Source: Bryobacter sp.
Lineage (GTDB): Bacteria > Acidobacteriota > Terriglobia > Bryobacterales > Bryobacteraceae
Direction: 5' to 3'
Length of the DNA stretch: 64,000 nucleotides
Assembly: GCA_022843625.1 (NCBI GenBank)
Contig: JALHNH010000030.1
Span: forward strand, 1 to 64,000
Part shown: positions 16,583-24,406 of the stretch, piece after piece
Layout of the letters: each line of letters opens with the position of its first letter
Numbering within the stretch: the first letter of the stretch is position 1
Position numbers and translations under genes: made by a program
Notes under the pieces: generated by a model
Seen by the model: only the letters and a program-made list of their open reading frames with translations
Database searches by the model: none
Told to the model about the DNA's origin: nothing

Positions 16583-17232
16583 GGTTCGAGTTCTTCCCAG
16601 GGGGTGATTTTGCGGTTCAGGATTTGGGTGAGGGACTGCGGCCGGGGGCGGAAGGGTTCGCCGTGATGCTTTTCGATGTCATTGGACCAACTCATGTAGG
16701 GGCCCGGGAAGCCTATGAGTTGCCAGCCGATCAAGTCTCGATTGCCGCCGTGCATAGGGTCGCAGAACATGCCTTCGAGCGTGTGCTGACGGAGGAGTTG
16801 AAAAAACGGGGTGGTCTCTATGGCACGGAGGCGGCTGTCTTGTTCTTCGGGACTGAGTTTGGGCAAACCGGTGAGAAGTTTGAGGCCTTCGCGGTAGATC
16901 TCCCGGGGGTTGGCTGCGCCCTGGTAGCCCTGAGTTGGAGTGCCTGGTTCAAATGGGGCCTGAGTGAAACGGTATCGATCGCGACCGTAAGGGCCGGCTA
17001 GTTGGCGATCGATGTAGAGAGTGACGCCGGCTTCGTTGGCTCCGGGTCCTGAGGCGTCGGATGGGAAGATGCGAGAGGTTGCAGCGGCAACGGTGAGGGC
17101 CTGTTCTTCGGTGAAGAACTTGAGCGGGATCTTCTGTTCGCCGGGTTGCGATTGGACCGTGGGTTGGCCGTCAAGCGTATAGACCAGGAGAGCGCCGGTA
17201 GAAGAAAGAGTGAGAAAGAGGCGACGACGCAT
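16579..17232 (-). CDS. Gluconate 2-dehydrogenase subunit 3 family protein
   Basis: From ATG 17232 (MRRRLFLTLS), 217 aa. The N-terminus has an arginine-rich hydrophobic leader that may be Tat-type, although a perfect twin-Arg consensus is not seen. The body has the subunit-3 pattern: LKFFTEEQALTVAAATSRIFPSD, GVTLYIDRQLAGPYG, FFQLLRQHTLEGMFCDPMHGGN and GWQLIGFPGPY. This subunit usually escorts the folded flavoprotein through the Tat pathway. It is coupled to the GMC gene by a four-base overlap. An in-frame ATG at 17250 is an alternative start. It lies just downstream of the YeiH-like gene on the same strand. Confidence 0.9.
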   Translation of the reverse strand: MRRRLFLTLSSTGALLVYTLDGQPTVQSQPGEQKIPLKFFTEEQALTVAAATSRIFPSDASGPGANEAGVTLYIDRQLAGPYGRDRYRFTQAPFEPGTPTQGYQGAANPREIYREGLKLLTGLPKLSPEEQDSRLRAIETTPFFQLLRQHTLEGMFCDPMHGGNRDLIGWQLIGFPGPYMSWSNDIEKHHGEPFRPRPQSLTQILNRKITPWEELEP

Positions 17233-17252
17233 AGCGAGATTGTATATCAAGG

Positions 17253-18539
17253 CTAGACCCTGGGGACATCAAAAAGAATGCCGCCAAAGATGAGCCAGGA
17301 GAGTAGCAGAGTCCAGAGGACGTTGAAGGTCTGGGCTCCGAGGAAAGCGTAGAAGGGGCGGCCTTCATCGAGGTGCAGAAGGTCGCTGAAGCGGGTTTCG
17401 AGACCAATAGAAACGAAGGCCATGGCAAACCAGATGTTGCGCATGTTTGTGATCAGCGGTTTGACAGTCTTGACGATATTGGCATCGATGAAGAAGGAGA
17501 ATACGAGCGAGGCAGTGATGAAGCCGAGGACAAATTTGGGGAAGCGTTGCCAGATGACGCCGGCGCTCGAGCCTTTTTGGGAAGTGGAGCGAGCGCTCCA
17601 CCAGACCGAGAGCAGAAAGGCAGCGAGGCCGAGGAGGACATTCTGCGAAAACTTGACGATGGTACCGATCTTGGAAGCCGATTCGCTGATGATTTCAGTA
17701 GCTGCGACGACCGAGCCGGTGGTGTCGAGGGTGCCGCCGATCCAGGCACCGCCGACGATGTCCGATAGACCGAGAGTGCGCACGAGCCAGGGCTGGATGA
17801 CAATCATCGGGATGGCTACAACAAGAACGATTGAGGTGACGTAGCTGAGCTTCTTGCGGTCTCCTTCGATGGCACCGCAGGCAGCGATGGCAGCAGAGAC
17901 TCCGCAGATGGAGACGGCGCTGGAGAGGATAGCTGCGAAGTTGTCGTCGATGCCCATCTTGCGGCAGAGCCAGAAGCTGAAATACCAGACCACAATTACA
18001 ACGAGGATCGACTGGAGCATGCCAAGTGCACCGGCGGCGAGGATGTCACTAAAGAGAATGGTGGCCCCCATGAGGATCAAGCCGGTCTTGATGTAGAACT
18101 CGGTTCGCACGGCTGGAGTGAGCCAGGCGGGTGTTCCGAGCGTGTTGTTCAGGAGCAGGCCGAGAAAAAGAGCGAAGATGACAGATTCAAGGCCCCAGGC
18201 ATTGGCTGTAGAGTTTCCGGCAAGAAGATGGGAGGCGAGACCCAGTGCGAATATTGAGGGGAAAGCAAGTATTTGCGGGAGTGGCTTGTCTTTGCTGAGT
18301 AGAGTGCCGAGAGTTGCCAGGATGCCGGTGACGGCGGCCAGCAGGAGCCATGCGGCCAACGTGTCTGTGGTGAGTAGATTGGAAAGATCGGCGATGGCCG
18401 TCCATTTGAGCGAGGGAGATTTGGGGCGGAAGCCGATCAGGATTGCGGTAAGGGAGAGGAGGGCTATCCAGACGGAGACCCAGTCTTCTAGCGCCCACCA
18501 GGGTTTAGGAGGGAGACCAACGGGAGCAGACACTTTCAC
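17253..18539 (-). CDS. YeiH/UPF0324 family putative sulfate exporter
   Basis: About 428 aa with some ten or more hydrophobic segments. Family blocks include LGLLLNNTLGTPAWL, YIKTGLILMGATILFSDIL, FAAILSSAVSICGVSAAIAACGAI and GAWIGGTLDTTGSVVAA. Proteins of this family are annotated as putative sulfate exporters, with thin experimental support. GTG 18539 is preferred because ACGGA lies seven bases upstream; the longer frame to ATG 18605 would overlap the divergent SDR start and has an unconvincing N-terminus. It heads a run with the GMC subunit pair, but the pairing has no obvious biochemical logic. Confidence 0.85.
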   Translation of the reverse strand: MKVSAPVGLPPKPWWALEDWVSVWIALLSLTAILIGFRPKSPSLKWTAIADLSNLLTTDTLAAWLLLAAVTGILATLGTLLSKDKPLPQILAFPSIFALGLASHLLAGNSTANAWGLESVIFALFLGLLLNNTLGTPAWLTPAVRTEFYIKTGLILMGATILFSDILAAGALGMLQSILVVIVVWYFSFWLCRKMGIDDNFAAILSSAVSICGVSAAIAACGAIEGDRKKLSYVTSIVLVVAIPMIVIQPWLVRTLGLSDIVGGAWIGGTLDTTGSVVAATEIISESASKIGTIVKFSQNVLLGLAAFLLSVWWSARSTSQKGSSAGVIWQRFPKFVLGFITASLVFSFFIDANIVKTVKPLITNMRNIWFAMAFVSIGLETRFSDLLHLDEGRPFYAFLGAQTFNVLWTLLLSWLIFGGILFDVPRV

Positions 18540-18603
18540 ATCATATCCGTCTTTACGAGCTATCTTGCAGTAGACGATGTCAATTTGAAATGAGAATTTA
18601 GGC

Positions 18604-19389
18604 ATGAGTTATTTGGATCAGTACGGCGAGTGGGCTGTTGTTACCGGTGCGTCGAGCGGAATTGGCCGTGAGATTGCCAGTCAGGTTGCGGCGCGAGGCT
18701 TGTCTGTTGTGTTGGTAGCCAGAAGACAGGCGGAAATCGAAACGCTGGCACTAGAGATCGAGAAGACCTGGAAGGTAAAGACATTAACCGTAGCTGTAGA
18801 TCTGGCATTGCCCGAGAGCCGTGTAGCTGTGGTTGAAGCCGTGCATGGCCGAAGCGTAGGCTTGCTGGTGAACTCGGCTGGGTTTGGGTCTGGCGGCGAG
18901 TTTGTGAAGGCGGACTTTGCCGGGCAATCGGAGATGGTTGAAGTCAACTGTCAGGCTCTGCTTGAGTTGACACATGTATTTGCCAAGCGTTTCGTAGAGC
19001 AGAAGCGCGGAGGCATTATTCTTTTGAGCTCGATTGTCGCGTTTCAAGGTGCAGCTTATTCGGCCAATTATGCTGCGACTAAGGCATATGTGCAGTCCCT
19101 GGCGGAAGGGCTGCGAGGAGAATTGAAACCTTATGGGGTGGATGTACTGGCTTCGGCACCGGGGCCAACGGCAACCGGGTTTGGAAGTCGCTCAGGGATG
19201 CGATTGAGTAACCCCGCGAGTGCTGAAACAGTGGCAAGACAAACACTGGATGCGCTGGGCCGCAAGGGAACCGTAGTCCCGGGAGGCTTTGCCAAGTTTC
19301 TTTATGCGTCGCTCATGACGGCACCCCGCTTTTTGCGGGTGAAGATCATGCGTGGAATCATGAAGTCGATGACTAGCGAGAAGCCGTAA
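18604..19389 (+). CDS. Short-chain dehydrogenase/reductase
   Basis: 261 aa, a classical SDR. The cofactor-binding TGASSGIG motif is at residues 14-21, followed by ARRQAEIE (Arg residues suggesting NADP(H)), the structural NSAG motif, Ser in LLSSIVAF and the catalytic YAATKAY. It resembles DltE/YqjQ-like SDRs acting on acyl or keto substrates, but the substrate cannot be read from sequence. It is a single gene, divergent from yeiH and convergent with the DUF1501 gene 20 bp away. ATG 18604 gives a normal N-terminus. Confidence 0.93.
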   Translation: MSYLDQYGEWAVVTGASSGIGREIASQVAARGLSVVLVARRQAEIETLALEIEKTWKVKTLTVAVDLALPESRVAVVEAVHGRSVGLLVNSAGFGSGGEFVKADFAGQSEMVEVNCQALLELTHVFAKRFVEQKRGGIILLSSIVAFQGAAYSANYAATKAYVQSLAEGLRGELKPYGVDVLASAPGPTATGFGSRSGMRLSNPASAETVARQTLDALGRKGTVVPGGFAKFLYASLMTAPRFLRVKIMRGIMKSMTSEKP

Positions 19390-19409
19390 GGATGACTGGA
19401 ATGCACCGC

Positions 19410-20816
19410 CTAGGCGAGAATTTCGCTTACGACGCGGGCCGGAAATTGATCGGTAAGGCGTTCTTCGAGGCCGTGGCGCTTGTAGACGAGGTCACGGTGG
19501 TTCATGCCCATCAGGTGGAGGATGGTGGCGTGGAAGTCGTGGACGCTTACCTTATCCTGCTCGGCTTTAAAACCGATGTCGTCGGTGGTGCCGTGGACGT
19601 GGCCTTTTTTAACTCCAGCCCCGGCCATCCAGACGCTGAAGCCGTTGGGGCCGTGGTCGCGACCCGCACCCTTGCCAGTGCCTTGCGACATCGGGAGGCG
19701 GCCGAATTCCCCGCCCCACACGACCAGTGTTGAGTCGAGGAGTCCGCGTTGCTTCAGGTCTTTCAGGAGAGCGGCGACTGGTTTATCGGTCTTCTTGCAG
19801 GCGTAGCCGAGGCTGTCTTCGAGCTTGTCGTGGGAATCGAAAATCTGGCTTTCGATGTAGAGCTGTACGCAGCGAACGCCGCGCTCGACCAGACGCCGGG
19901 CCATCAGGCAGCGCTTGCCGTAGGAGGCTGTGGCGGTTTCGTTAAGGCCGTAGGCTTCGCGAGTGGCTTCTGATTCCTGATTAACGTCGAGGGCGTCAGA
20001 GGCAGCCATCTGCATGCGGGCTGCGAGTTCGTAGCTGGAGATTCTGGCGTCGAGTTCTGGCTGGTGAGGACGGGTGCCGCGATGGGCCTGATCGAGCTTG
20101 CGCAAGAGGTTGCGCTCGGCTTCGACAAGCGGAGTTGGGATTTCTTTGCGGGGCTCGAGGTTCAGCACCGGCGGGCCTTCGGCGCGGAAGCGAGTGCCCT
20201 GATAAATCGGCGGCAGCCAGGCGGATTGCCAGTTGGAAATGCCGTTGATGGGGAGGCCTTTTGGGTCGTCAAGGACGACGTAGGCTGGGAGGTTTTGGTT
20301 CTCTGTACCAAGGCCATAGGCGATCCAGGAGCCGATGGCCGGGCGGCTCGCGATGGTGCGGCCCGTGTGCATGAGAAAGAGCGCTGGTTCGTGGTTGGCG
20401 TGTTCGCCGTACATCGAACGAATGACGGTGATGTCATCGGCGCAGGTGGCCAGGTGTGGCAGGGCGCTTGAAATGTCGATACCAGCTTTGCCGTGGCGCT
20501 TGAATTCGTAAGGGCTTGGCATGAGGAAGCCGGGCTTGTCGCCATTGGAGATGGCGAAACTGAGTTCGCGGCTGGGGGCGGTGCCGGCAAGGCGGGTGAG
20601 CGTGGGTTTGGGGTCGAAGAGGTCGACCTGGCTCGGGCCGCCGTTCATGAAGAGCTGGATGACGGCCTTGGCTTTGGGGGCAAAGTGGGATGGCTTGGGT
20701 GTGAGATCGTAGACGCCAGAGGCCCTGGCTTCGCTGGCGATGAGGCTGGCGAGGGCGGCGCCGTGGAGGCCGTTTGAGATGGAATTGAAGAAGTCGCGAC
20801 GGGTGTTCTTTTGCAT
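19410..20816 (-). CDS. DUF1501 family protein, Tat-type leader
   Basis: 468 aa. The N-terminus MQKNTRRDFFNSISNG is a twin-arginine-like leader followed by a hydrophobic stretch to about residue 30. DUF1501 hallmarks follow: KAVIQLFMNGGPSQVDLFDPKP near the N-terminus, HANHEPALFLMHTG, and VVWGGEFGR with GRDHGPNGFSVWMAGAGVKKG near the C-terminus. The fold is related to sulfatase/alkaline phosphatase enzymes, but substrates are unknown. It lies nine bases downstream of a PSD1-type cytochrome gene, the standard planctomycete/acidobacterial pairing, which suggests a joint periplasmic task. Confidence 0.93.
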   Translation of the reverse strand: MQKNTRRDFFNSISNGLHGAALASLIASEARASGVYDLTPKPSHFAPKAKAVIQLFMNGGPSQVDLFDPKPTLTRLAGTAPSRELSFAISNGDKPGFLMPSPYEFKRHGKAGIDISSALPHLATCADDITVIRSMYGEHANHEPALFLMHTGRTIASRPAIGSWIAYGLGTENQNLPAYVVLDDPKGLPINGISNWQSAWLPPIYQGTRFRAEGPPVLNLEPRKEIPTPLVEAERNLLRKLDQAHRGTRPHQPELDARISSYELAARMQMAASDALDVNQESEATREAYGLNETATASYGKRCLMARRLVERGVRCVQLYIESQIFDSHDKLEDSLGYACKKTDKPVAALLKDLKQRGLLDSTLVVWGGEFGRLPMSQGTGKGAGRDHGPNGFSVWMAGAGVKKGHVHGTTDDIGFKAEQDKVSVHDFHATILHLMGMNHRDLVYKRHGLEERLTDQFPARVVSEILA

Positions 20817-20825
20817 TGGGTGGCC

Positions 20826-23564
20826 TTAGTCGATGAAGCTGAATTCAGCGGAGTTGAGAATGGCGTGGCAGAGGTTGGCGAGGGCTAACCACTGAGATTG
20901 GGCGGCGTGCGGGGCCTCGGAGTTGTCCTGCTTGAGACGGTCTGGCCATTGCTTTTCAAAGTCTGCGATGGCGGCTTTGGCGGTTTCGATTTCTGCTGCA
21001 ACTGGCGGGCGAGAGTAAGCTCGCAGATAAACTTGCTCGACTTGTTTTGCACGATCGGTGCCTGCTTCGTCGATGATGCGCCCTGCCATAAACTTCGAAA
21101 GTTCCCAGGAGATTGAGCCATTGAACATGTGCAGAGCCTGAGTGGCGACGTTGGAGCGGCGACGCTCGGTGCAGTTGGGTGTCATCGAGGGTTGGTCGAA
21201 GGCGTCCATCAAAGAGACCGGAGTTTGACGCCGGTGGAGGGTGTATATGCTGCGGCGGTAACCGAGCTTGCCGGGCTTGACGGAGACCTCTTTGTCTTCG
21301 TTGATGCGGATGTCAGACGGGGTGCCAAAGGCAGTGGTGTCGAGGCGGCTTGAGGCCATCAGTAGGGAGTCATAGAGAGTCTCGGCATCCATACGCTGGA
21401 GGGGCATGCGAGTGAGCAGGGCGTTCTCGGGGTCGGCGGCGATTTGCACTTCAGAGATTGTGGAGGACTGGCGGTAGGCTTGGCTGGTGACCATCATGCG
21501 ATGCATGGCCTTCATGCTCCAGCCCTTGTCTACGAATTCTGTGGCGAGGTAGTCGAGGAGTTCCGGGTGCGATGGGGCGATGCCGGATTTACCGAAGTTG
21601 GAGACAGTGGGGACGATGCCTCGGCCGAAGTGGCGCATCCACATCTGGTTGACGGCTACCCGGGCCGTGAGCGGATGATTGGGCTGAGTGAGCCACTCGG
21701 CCAGAGCGAGGCGACGTCCGCTGGTACCCTCAAAGGGCGGCTTGGGTTCGTAGTTTTTGAGGCTGGCGTTGCGGAGCACCTGCGGTGTGTTTGCTTCGAC
21801 TGGTTCGCCGAAGCTGGCGGGGTCGCCACGTCGCAGGAGAAAGCTTTGTGATGGTTGCGCGTTGTCGTTGAGGACTCTTGTGTGGGGTGTTTGTTTGAGC
21901 TTGCCGCGAAGCTCGTTGAGTTCCTTTTGGAGAGGTGCCACGATGGTGGCCAGTTCCGGGTTCTGCTTTTCCAGTTCCCCTCGTTTGTAGGTGAGGCCTG
22001 GTTTCTTGAAGGGGGCTGAGGCGGCTTCGACTTGATCGCGCAGGCGCTTCATTTCGGCTTCGATGGGGGCGTTGTTTTTGGCTACTTCTGCTTGCTCTTC
22101 GGCGAGGGCCAGGGGGATCTCACGCTTGTTGGGGGAACGCCATTCGTAGGGATCGTATGCACCTTGCAGGATGGCGCTGAGGCGATAGTAGTCGCGCTGC
22201 GGGATGGGATCGTACTTGTGATTGTGGCAGCGGGCACAGCCTACGGTGAGGCCCATCACCGATGACGATAGGACTTCGACTTCGTCGGCGAGGATGTTCA
22301 TGCGCTCGGCGAGAAGACCGCGTTCGTTGGAGTTGGTAGGGTCTGGTGTGGTTCGGAGAAAGCCTGTCGCGGCCAGGCGATCGATCATGTCCTGGGTTGC
22401 AGGGCCTTTGACTTGCTTCCAGTCGTTCGACATTTCGTCGCCGGCGATTTGCTCGGTGAGGAACTTCGAGTAGGGCTTATCGGCGTTGAGCGAGCGGATG
22501 ACGTAGTCGCGGTAGCGCCATGCATAGCGGCGGACGCCGTCGTCCTGACCGAAGCCTTCAGAGTCGGAGTATCCCGCGAGGTCGAGCCAGTGCTGGCCCC
22601 AGCGTTCTCCGTAGCGGGGAGAGGTGAGGAGCTTGTCGACAACACGCTCGTAGGCGGTGGGGGACTTGTCGGCTTCGTAGGCTGCGAGATCAGAAGGCGT
22701 GGGCGGGAGGCCGGTTAGGTCAAGATAGACTCGGCGGAGGAGGGAGCGCTTGTCAGCCTCTTTGTTGTAAGTAAGGCCTTTGGCTTCGAGCTTGGCTAGC
22801 AGGAAGAGGTCAATGTTATTGCGGACGCTGGATTTCGACTTTACGGTGGGGAGCGCGGGCTTGATTGGCGACTGGAAGGACCAGAATTTCTTGTCGGAAT
22901 CCTTGACGATGTCTGGGGAGATTTCTTTCGGGTCGGCGTCTTTGGCTCCGGCGGCGATCCAGGCTTTAATCTTTTCGGTCTCTGCATCTGTGGCCAGTTC
23001 TACAGCGAGCGCTTTGGCTTCTTTGGCAGGAGGCATTTCGCCTTTTACGATTCGAGTGTAGAGGAGGCTCTCTTCAGGCTTGCCTGGAACGATGGCGGGG
23101 CCGGACTTACCGCCCTTGAGACGGCTGGCGAGAGTGCGCAGATCGAGGCCGCCTTCTTTACGATCGCTACCGTGGCAGAGGACGCAGCGGGCTTGCAGGA
23201 TGCCGCGGATTTCGTGGGCGGAAACCTCTTGCACGGCAACTGCCTTGGGCATGCCGGTATTGATCCAGGTGCGGATCTGGTCGATCTCGCTGTCGGTGAG
23301 TTTGACTTTACCAGGAGGCATTTGACGAGTGACGATCTTGTCGATGAGGAGGCTCTTGGCGGCTTCGCCAGGGACGATCACTGCGCCGGTTTCTCCGCCT
23401 TTGAGGACTGCTTCGGGGGTGTGGAGGGCGAGCTTGCCGAGACTGATTTTCTCGTTATGACAGGCGAAACACTTGGCGGCGAAGATTGGCTTTACTTCGT
23501 CAAAAGTTGTGGCGGCTGAGAGGGTTGAGCCCAATAGCAGGGTGAGCGAAATCAGGGTGCGCAT
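20826..23564 (-). CDS. PSD1/DUF1549-DUF1553 protein with duplicated cytochrome c-like domains
   Basis: 912 aa. Signal peptide (1-18), two planctomycete-type cytochrome c domains with haem motifs CFACH (32-36) and CVLCH (127-131), a DUF1549 domain (about 245-455, containing a third CxxCH in VGCARCHNHKYDP) and a C-terminal DUF1553 domain (about 600-860, with RVAVNQMWMRHFGRG). The repeat MPPGK/MPPAK after each haem motif supports a domain duplication. It is probably a periplasmic multihaem redox protein acting with the DUF1501 partner nine bases downstream. The pair has been proposed to act in polysaccharide processing, but that is not established. Confidence 0.93.
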   Translation of the reverse strand: MRTLISLTLLLGSTLSAATTFDEVKPIFAAKCFACHNEKISLGKLALHTPEAVLKGGETGAVIVPGEAAKSLLIDKIVTRQMPPGKVKLTDSEIDQIRTWINTGMPKAVAVQEVSAHEIRGILQARCVLCHGSDRKEGGLDLRTLASRLKGGKSGPAIVPGKPEESLLYTRIVKGEMPPAKEAKALAVELATDAETEKIKAWIAAGAKDADPKEISPDIVKDSDKKFWSFQSPIKPALPTVKSKSSVRNNIDLFLLAKLEAKGLTYNKEADKRSLLRRVYLDLTGLPPTPSDLAAYEADKSPTAYERVVDKLLTSPRYGERWGQHWLDLAGYSDSEGFGQDDGVRRYAWRYRDYVIRSLNADKPYSKFLTEQIAGDEMSNDWKQVKGPATQDMIDRLAATGFLRTTPDPTNSNERGLLAERMNILADEVEVLSSSVMGLTVGCARCHNHKYDPIPQRDYYRLSAILQGAYDPYEWRSPNKREIPLALAEEQAEVAKNNAPIEAEMKRLRDQVEAASAPFKKPGLTYKRGELEKQNPELATIVAPLQKELNELRGKLKQTPHTRVLNDNAQPSQSFLLRRGDPASFGEPVEANTPQVLRNASLKNYEPKPPFEGTSGRRLALAEWLTQPNHPLTARVAVNQMWMRHFGRGIVPTVSNFGKSGIAPSHPELLDYLATEFVDKGWSMKAMHRMMVTSQAYRQSSTISEVQIAADPENALLTRMPLQRMDAETLYDSLLMASSRLDTTAFGTPSDIRINEDKEVSVKPGKLGYRRSIYTLHRRQTPVSLMDAFDQPSMTPNCTERRRSNVATQALHMFNGSISWELSKFMAGRIIDEAGTDRAKQVEQVYLRAYSRPPVAAEIETAKAAIADFEKQWPDRLKQDNSEAPHAAQSQWLALANLCHAILNSAEFSFID

Positions 23565-23616
23565 TGGGAAAAGATTTCTTCATAGTTTATCTCAGTGAGG
23601 TGGGTCGAGAAATCAG

Positions 23617-23642
23617 GGAACTTTTTAGGGGACTTGTGTCTA
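23617..23642 (+). promoter_or_regulatory. Possible ECF-sigma-type promoter for the TIGR03435 operon
   Basis: GGAACTT at 23617-23623 is followed after 15 bases by TCTA at 23639-23642. This matches the general RpoE/ECF pattern of a GGAACTT -35 and a TCTA-like -10. Transcription would begin almost at the ATG (23652), giving a nearly leaderless mRNA. It is a motif match by eye only. Confidence 0.3.
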
Positions 23643-23651
23643 TACCAGGTA

Positions 23652-24404
23652 ATGAAACAGAGTCTATTTGCTATTTGTCTTGGGCTGGCCACTAGTGCGT
23701 GGGGCTTCCAGAGTTTTGAAGTTGCGACGATCAAGCCGAATTCGGCCGCCGATAACCGCACCATGATTCAGATTCAGCCTGGTGGGAGATTTGTGGCCTC
23801 AGGTATGTCGGTGAAACAGTTGATCGCCTTTGCCTATGACATGCGGGATTTCCAGATTACCGGGGAACCTGGCTGGGCTAGTGCGCAAAGATACGACATT
23901 AATGCGAAGGGTGAGGGAGAGGACCATAACCCCGACACGCTGAGAAAGATGATGCGTGCTTTGCTGGCAGATCGATTTCAGTTGAAGACTCATGAGGAGA
24001 CCAAGGAGATGTCGATCTATTCGCTGGTAGTTGGCAAGGGTGGACCAAAGATGGCCAAAAGCGCCGGGGATGGCCCAGGGCCGCAGATCCGGATGGGACG
24101 TGGGCTGCTGAGCGGAAAAGGGATGCCGATGGAGATACTAGTGCGCGAGTTGTCGCGGAGCGTCGGCCGGACAGTGCTGGACAAGACAGAGTTGACTGGG
24201 AGCTATGACATTGAATTGAGCTTCTCGGCAGAGGCTGGGCCTGGTGGATTGCCTGGGTCGCCGGATGCAGTGGCTGGAACAGTATCGAATGGGCCAACCA
24301 TCTTTACAGCAGTGCAAGAGCAGCTTGGGTTGAAGCTGGAGCCGGCCAAAGGGCCGGTGAAGATGCTGGCAGTCGATAGCGTTTCCAAGCCTACCGAGAA
24401 CTAG
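23652..24404 (+). CDS. TIGR03435 family protein (acidobacterial secreted protein)
   Basis: From ATG 23652 (MKQSLFAICL), 250 aa with a signal peptide ending near SAWG. The body matches the TIGR03435 pattern: FEVATIKPN near the N-terminus, GGRFVASGMSVKQLIAFAYDM, ITGEPGWASAQRYDINAKGEG, LRKMMRALLADRFQLKTHEETKEM, and GRTVLDKTELTGSYDIELSF near the end. The family is greatly expanded in soil Acidobacteria and its function is not established. The gene ends two bases before the TonB-type barrel gene, so the two are co-transcribed and a role in outer-membrane uptake or sensing is a reasonable inference. Confidence 0.9.
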   Translation: MKQSLFAICLGLATSAWGFQSFEVATIKPNSAADNRTMIQIQPGGRFVASGMSVKQLIAFAYDMRDFQITGEPGWASAQRYDINAKGEGEDHNPDTLRKMMRALLADRFQLKTHEETKEMSIYSLVVGKGGPKMAKSAGDGPGPQIRMGRGLLSGKGMPMEILVRELSRSVGRTVLDKTELTGSYDIELSFSAEAGPGGLPGSPDAVAGTVSNGPTIFTAVQEQLGLKLEPAKGPVKMLAVDSVSKPTEN

Positions 24405-24406
24405 CT

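Noticed and set aside
15824..16666. 280-aa plus-strand ORF
   Set aside because: Antisense to the GMC oxidoreductase; no recognisable domain.
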